NCBI GenBank assembly: GCA_033722415.1
Contig: JAWVZC010000216.1
Location: 1 to 7,372 of the forward strand
Source of the DNA: JAMQKA01 sp033722415
GTDB lineage: Bacteria > Bacteroidota > Rhodothermia > Balneolales > Balneolaceae
DNA length: 7,372 bases
Direction of reading: 5' to 3'
A program made the position numbers and the translations under genes. Of the stretch, positions 4,721 to 7,372 are shown piece after piece. The notes below the pieces were generated by a model. It searched no databases, was not told where the DNA came from, and saw only the letters and a program-made list of their open reading frames with translations. Every line of letters starts with the position of its first letter. Positions within the stretch are counted from its first letter, which is position 1.

Positions 4721-6132
4721 GGTGCAGAATTTGGTTCTCTCAAAATCTGTTTGGGTGCGTACCATGTAAGTGTAACACCTCGGGCTATCATAAACAATAC
4801 CATGGCTAGCCATATTGCGTGATTGTTGAGGGTGCCGGCGGTCAGGTAATAAACGGGCAGGAAGACCGCCAACGTCGCAAACAGCATGGTATCACGCATC
4901 GGGCCGGTGGCGGTGGCCCCGATGAATATCCCGTCCCAGATGTAGCAGAAGCTGCTGACTGCGGGACCCGCAACCGTCCAAAAGTAGACGGTCATGGCGG
5001 TGTCAATAACCTTTTGCTGGTCGGTAAACAGAGTGAGCAAAGAGCGGTCCAGCGCCCAGTATATGCCCGAGGCGAACAGCCCGATGCCGATTCCCCAGGC
5101 AAAACAGTAGATTATTGCGTTTTTCAGCTTCTGCCGTTCTTGCGAACCGGTATACCGGCCTACAAGGCTTTCTGCCGCATAGGCAAACCCGTCTACCCCG
5201 TAGGAGACGATCATCCAAAGCTGCAGCAGGATGCTGTTTGCCGCCAGGATCGTATCACCCATTTCGGCGGATTTGGCCGTAAAAAACGAGAAGGTGAAGA
5301 TCAGGCAGAGTGTGCGGATAAAGATGTCTCGGTTGACCGAAAAAAACTTTCTTACCGCTGCCAGTTCCAAGAGCTGCTTGTGAATGTATTGCTGCAGCCA
5401 CTGCCGGTAGCGCCATACCAGCAACGAAGCCGCCAGCAGCAACCCGGCATACCGGGCAATGAGCGTACCCGTGGCCACCCCATCCACATGCATGCCCATG
5501 CCATAAATAAACAGGAAATCCAGCCCGATATTCAGCATGTTCAGGAAGATGGTGACGATCATCGGGTAGCGGGCGTTTTGCATGCCCAGGAACCACCCGT
5601 TAATGGCGTACAGGCCGAGGGTGGCCGGGGCCGACCAGATGCGGATGTCAAAATAGATTTCGGTGTAGGTTTCAACCTCCGAGGAGGCTTCCACGAGCCA
5701 GAAGCTGATATCGGCTATCCAGGCCTGCAGCAGGATGATGAGCGTGCTGAATATTCCCGCCACCGCCACCGCCCGTGCCAGTATCAGGATGCTTTCCCCC
5801 CGGTTCTCCTCCCCGAATGCCTGGGCCGTCAGGCCCGTGGTTCCCATCCGAAGAAATCCGAACCCCCAGAACAGGAAATTGAAGATCATACCGCCAACTG
5901 CAATCGCCCCCAGGTAGTAGACTTCATCCAGGTGTCCGACCAAGGCGGTATCCACTGCTCCCAGCAGGGGTACCGAAAGGTTGCTGATGATGTTCGGTAT
6001 GGCCAGGTTGAGAATCCTGCGGTTCAACGATCTACTTGGCTGTAGGGGGATTGTATTTTCCGGGATTCCGAAGGTAATAAAATCAACGCATCTTCCATAC
6101 CCCGTACCGCCGAACGGGGTAACAAACCCCAT
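4717..6132 (-). CDS. MATE family efflux transporter, DinF-like
   Basis: A multidrug and toxin extrusion family transporter in the inner membrane, which typically exports cationic or other small compounds in exchange for Na+ or H+. From ATG 6132 it has 471 residues; from about residue 38 the pattern is that of DinF-type proteins: ILNLAIPNIISNLSVPLLG then DTALVGHL. About twelve hydrophobic segments follow in two similar halves; the second begins near FIRTLCLIFTFSFF. Residues 1-35 are odd: not hydrophobic, without likeness to the family, and their DNA holds an 8-bp inverted repeat. A TTG at 6027 would give a 436-residue protein of normal DinF length, so the true start is uncertain. A GGAG lies 13 bases before ATG 6132, rather far. 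An in-frame stop upstream excludes a longer protein. The gene is followed by sixA with an ATGA overlap. The substrate cannot be predicted. Confidence 0.92.
   Translation of the reverse strand: MGFVTPFGGTGYGRCVDFITFGIPENTIPLQPSRSLNRRILNLAIPNIISNLSVPLLGAVDTALVGHLDEVYYLGAIAVGGMIFNFLFWGFGFLRMGTTGLTAQAFGEENRGESILILARAVAVAGIFSTLIILLQAWIADISFWLVEASSEVETYTEIYFDIRIWSAPATLGLYAINGWFLGMQNARYPMIVTIFLNMLNIGLDFLFIYGMGMHVDGVATGTLIARYAGLLLAASLLVWRYRQWLQQYIHKQLLELAAVRKFFSVNRDIFIRTLCLIFTFSFFTAKSAEMGDTILAANSILLQLWMIVSYGVDGFAYAAESLVGRYTGSQERQKLKNAIIYCFAWGIGIGLFASGIYWALDRSLLTLFTDQQKVIDTAMTVYFWTVAGPAVSSFCYIWDGIFIGATATGPMRDTMLFATLAVFLPVYYLTAGTLNNHAIWLAMVLFMIARGVTLTWYAPKQILREPNSAP
6098..6121. repeat. Perfect 8-bp inverted repeat at the 5' end of the MATE gene
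   Basis: TACCCCGT (6098-6105) and ACGGGGTA (6114-6121) are exact reverse complements with 8 bases between, a stable GC-rich hairpin. If translation starts at 6132 it covers codons 4-12; if at TTG 6027 it lies in the mRNA leader and could affect translation. Confidence 0.5.
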
Positions 6133-6302
6133 GGTACATCTGCTTCTCCATCACATCCCGCTCGTGTTCCACTTGGCTATTTTTCCATAAAATGTGTATG
6201 CTCTCGATCATCCGAAGTTAACACAGATGCGGGTCACGTATTATGCTGCGTTTCCCCGACGCTGGTTGATTGTTGTGCAATGTGTATGGTAAGGTTTTAG
6301 AT
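6133..6302. other. Divergent promoter region between MATE and methyltransferase genes
   Basis: This 170-base gap separates two genes read outward, so it must hold promoters for both. On the plus strand TTAACA...TATTAT at 6218-6244 is the best candidate. On the minus strand no convincing -35/-10 pair was seen. No gene is visible. Confidence 0.55.
6218..6244 (+). promoter_or_regulatory. Candidate promoter of the methyltransferase gene
   Basis: TTAACA (6218-6223) and TATTAT (6239-6244) each match the sigma-70 consensus at five of six bases, but the 15-base spacer is short. Transcription would begin near 6251, leaving a leader of about 50 bases before ATG 6303. Confidence 0.3.
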
Positions 6303-6962
6303 ATGGAACTCAGTTACTGGAGAAGCCGGTGGCAAAACAACAAGACAGGCTGGCACCTGGATCAGGTGTACCCGCCTTTGAAATCGAACTGGCAGCGGCT
6401 CTCTGTGTCACGGGGTGGCCGGGCGCTGGTACCACTTTGCGGGATGAGTCACGACCTGCGGTGGCTCGCTGAACAGGGGGTCCAGGTTACCGGGGTGGAG
6501 ATATCGGAACTGGCGATCCGTCGGTTTTTTGAAGAGGCCGGCCGGGAGTACCAGACACGGCCGGCGGGGTCCTTCACCATATACGAGTCCGGGAATATTA
6601 AATTGTGGCAGGGGGATTTCCTTTCACTAGAACCGGAGATGCTGCCGGCGTTCAACCTGATTTACGATCGGGCGGCCCTGGTGGCCCTGCCCCGGAGTCA
6701 GCGTAAAAGATATGCCGGATTAATCCGGGAGATCAGTACGGAGACTACCGAAATGCTGTTGAGTAGTTTTGAATACCCGCAGGAGGAGATGAACGGCCCG
6801 CCGTTTGCGGTGTGGGAAGACGAGATCCACGCGTATTACGGGCAGCGGTTCCACATCGAATTGGTATCCGAGGAATCGATGCTGGAGCACGTGCCGAAAT
6901 TCCGGCAGCGCGGTTTGTCGTCGCATTTTACCGAGAAGGTATACTTGTTGAAATCTGCCTGA
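6303..6962 (+). CDS. tpm: Thiopurine S-methyltransferase family protein
   Basis: A 219-residue soluble SAM-dependent methyltransferase of the TPMT family. Family enzymes methylate thiol groups of thiopurines, and bacterial members have been linked to selenium and tellurium methylation. The N-terminus, YWRSRWQNNKTGWH at residues 5-18, is the family hallmark, and SAM motif I reads VPLCGMSHDLRWLAEQG at 43-59, then VTGVEISELAIRRFFEE at 62-78. IKLWQGDF (99-106) and YDRAALVALP (121-130) give the next SAM and substrate-side motifs, followed by a string containing GPPFAV near 165-170. The usual CGKS string has M in place of K (CGMS, residues 46-49). The length is normal. ATG 6303 is preferred over an upstream in-frame codon at 6270 because the family starts there and AAGG lies eight bases before it. 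It stands alone, divergent from the MATE gene. The physiological substrate is unknown. Confidence 0.93.
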   Translation: MELSYWRSRWQNNKTGWHLDQVYPPLKSNWQRLSVSRGGRALVPLCGMSHDLRWLAEQGVQVTGVEISELAIRRFFEEAGREYQTRPAGSFTIYESGNIKLWQGDFLSLEPEMLPAFNLIYDRAALVALPRSQRKRYAGLIREISTETTEMLLSSFEYPQEEMNGPPFAVWEDEIHAYYGQRFHIELVSEESMLEHVPKFRQRGLSSHFTEKVYLLKSA

Positions 6963-7189
6963 TGATTGCCAAACAGACAAATGAGCAACCGAAAACGCAA
7001 CCTGTCGCATATTTTCTCTTTGTTATTTTGGTTGACAACGGTGATATTCCGAAGAGTCGGTCAACTCCAAGACAGAATGGGATGGAATGCTTTGAGAGTG
7101 TGATGGCAGCTTTTCCAGTAAGAGTTGCATATCTTGAGGTCGGCATGTATTTTCAAAGTCAAATTTTCGAAACCACGTTTAAGCAATAA
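6962..7189 (+). CDS. Uncertain small ORF overlapping the methyltransferase stop
   Basis: A possible 75-residue protein starting at ATG 6962, which overlaps the methyltransferase stop in a TGATG arrangement and runs to TAA at 7189. The product would begin MIAKQTNEQPKTQPVAYFLF and end QIFETTFKQ. I recognise no domain, signal peptide or conserved motif. A weakly hydrophobic stretch (VAYFLFVILV) lies near residues 15-24. The DNA is AT-richer than the neighbouring genes, and a minus-strand frame is open over much of the same stretch, which argues for chance. The gap between firm genes is only 234 bases, so this may simply be a spacer holding the promoter of the next gene. Confidence 0.25.
   Translation: MIAKQTNEQPKTQPVAYFLFVILVDNGDIPKSRSTPRQNGMECFESVMAAFPVRVAYLEVGMYFQSQIFETTFKQ
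7125..7153 (+). promoter_or_regulatory. Weak candidate promoter for the gene at 7197
   Basis: TTGCAT (7125-7130) and TATTTT (7148-7153) are separated by 17 bases, the ideal sigma-70 spacing, but match the consensus only in part (about four of six bases each). They lie about 44 bases upstream of ATG 7197. Confidence 0.25.
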
Positions 7190-7196
7190 GGCAAAG

Positions 7197-7372
7197 ATGG
7201 ATATTGAAAAGCGGAATCAAATTATAAGTATTGTTTTAGGGATAATAATTATTGTTTTGGGATATCTGCTCTACCACGCTATTGTTGATCCATACCAGGA
7301 GGTTCTTGAGCGGGAGCGGATGACCGAGCGTGTTCGTCATCGTATGTCCAATGTCCGTGATGCATTACAGCA
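7197..7372 (+). CDS. Membrane-anchored protein, N-terminal part (3' end outside window)
   Basis: An open frame begins at ATG 7197 with TAAGG five bases upstream as ribosome binding site and runs to the window edge (58 complete codons). The first residues MDIEKRNQ are charged and are followed by a single hydrophobic helix at about 9-28 (IISIVLGIIIIVLGYLLYHA), which is a signal anchor rather than a cleaved signal, since no cleavage motif is visible. The rest (about 30-58) is highly charged and likely helical, with ERERMTERVRHRMSNVRDAL. From memory this layout recalls small single-pass proteins of unknown function in Bacteroidota, but the part seen is too short to place it. The protein is oriented as in bitopic membrane proteins with an extracytoplasmic C-terminal part; this is inferred. 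Confidence 0.75.
   Translation, partial: MDIEKRNQIISIVLGIIIIVLGYLLYHAIVDPYQEVLERERMTERVRHRMSNVRDALQ

Noticed and set aside
4721..4813. Upstream extension of the SixA frame by 31 codons
   Set aside because: The extra residues lie inside the MATE gene and have no likeness to the phosphatase family, whose N-terminus begins at MKQILLLRHAK.
4819..6045. Plus-strand 408-codon open frame
   Set aside because: It lies wholly antisense to the MATE gene; its product is rich in Q, R, G, P and H with no hydrophobic or domain pattern, as expected of a shadow frame of a GC-rich membrane protein gene.
6928..7146. Minus-strand 72-codon frame in the spacer before the last gene
   Set aside because: No ribosome binding site or family likeness; it partly overlaps the methyltransferase 3' end.
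1..7372. Search by eye for tRNA, rRNA, CRISPR, insertion sequences, toxin-antitoxin or defence genes
   Set aside because: None seen. CPBP proteins are sometimes linked to bacteriocin immunity or abortive infection, but here the gene sits in an envelope operon with no bacteriocin or toxin gene nearby.

Overview
The window looks like ordinary chromosomal DNA from a bacterium of the Fibrobacterota-Chlorobiota-Bacteroidota (FCB) group, most plausibly Balneolota/Rhodothermota. This is inferred from protein style: a histidine kinase with an AHQLGTP H-box, an ECF sigma factor of the SigR/ECF12 type, a secreted LysM/RlpA-like protein, and at least one TAnnTTTG promoter word of the Bacteroidota type. 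The genes have moderate GC and the spacers are clearly AT-richer. I see no rRNA, tRNA, CRISPR array, insertion sequence or prophage gene. No marker gene settles the taxonomy.

Layout. (1) 1-693, plus: the 3' part of a sensor histidine kinase whose sensor end lies outside the window. (2) 694-941: a non-coding gap between convergent genes, with several inverted repeats. (3) 942-1517, minus: a complete ECF sigma factor, with no anti-sigma gene beside it. (4) 1518-1834: an AT-rich spacer holding the sigma promoter region and small inverted repeats. (5) 1835-4058, minus: a tight three-gene operon read right to left, TPR protein, then a secreted protein with four LysM domains and an RlpA-like domain, then a CPBP-family membrane protease. 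Both junctions are 4-base ATGA overlaps. (6) 4217-6132, minus: a MATE efflux transporter followed by a SixA-type phosphohistidine phosphatase, again joined by ATGA. (7) 6303-6962, plus: a complete thiopurine S-methyltransferase family enzyme. (8) 6962-7189: an uncertain small ORF. (9) 7197-7372, plus: the start of a membrane-anchored protein that runs off the edge.

How the genes may work together. The TPR-LysM/RlpA-CPBP operon looks like an envelope unit: a cytoplasmic scaffold-type protein, a periplasmic peptidoglycan-binding and possibly glycan-cleaving protein, and an inner-membrane protease. MATE-SixA pairs an exporter with a small phosphatase; their overlap implies co-expression but not a shared pathway. 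The histidine kinase and the sigma factor are both regulators but converge and share no operon.

I did not find a convincing new defence or mobile system. The items most worth a second look are the foldable convergent gap at 694-941, the uncertain MATE start with its hairpin and short upstream ORF, and the LysM/RlpA architecture.
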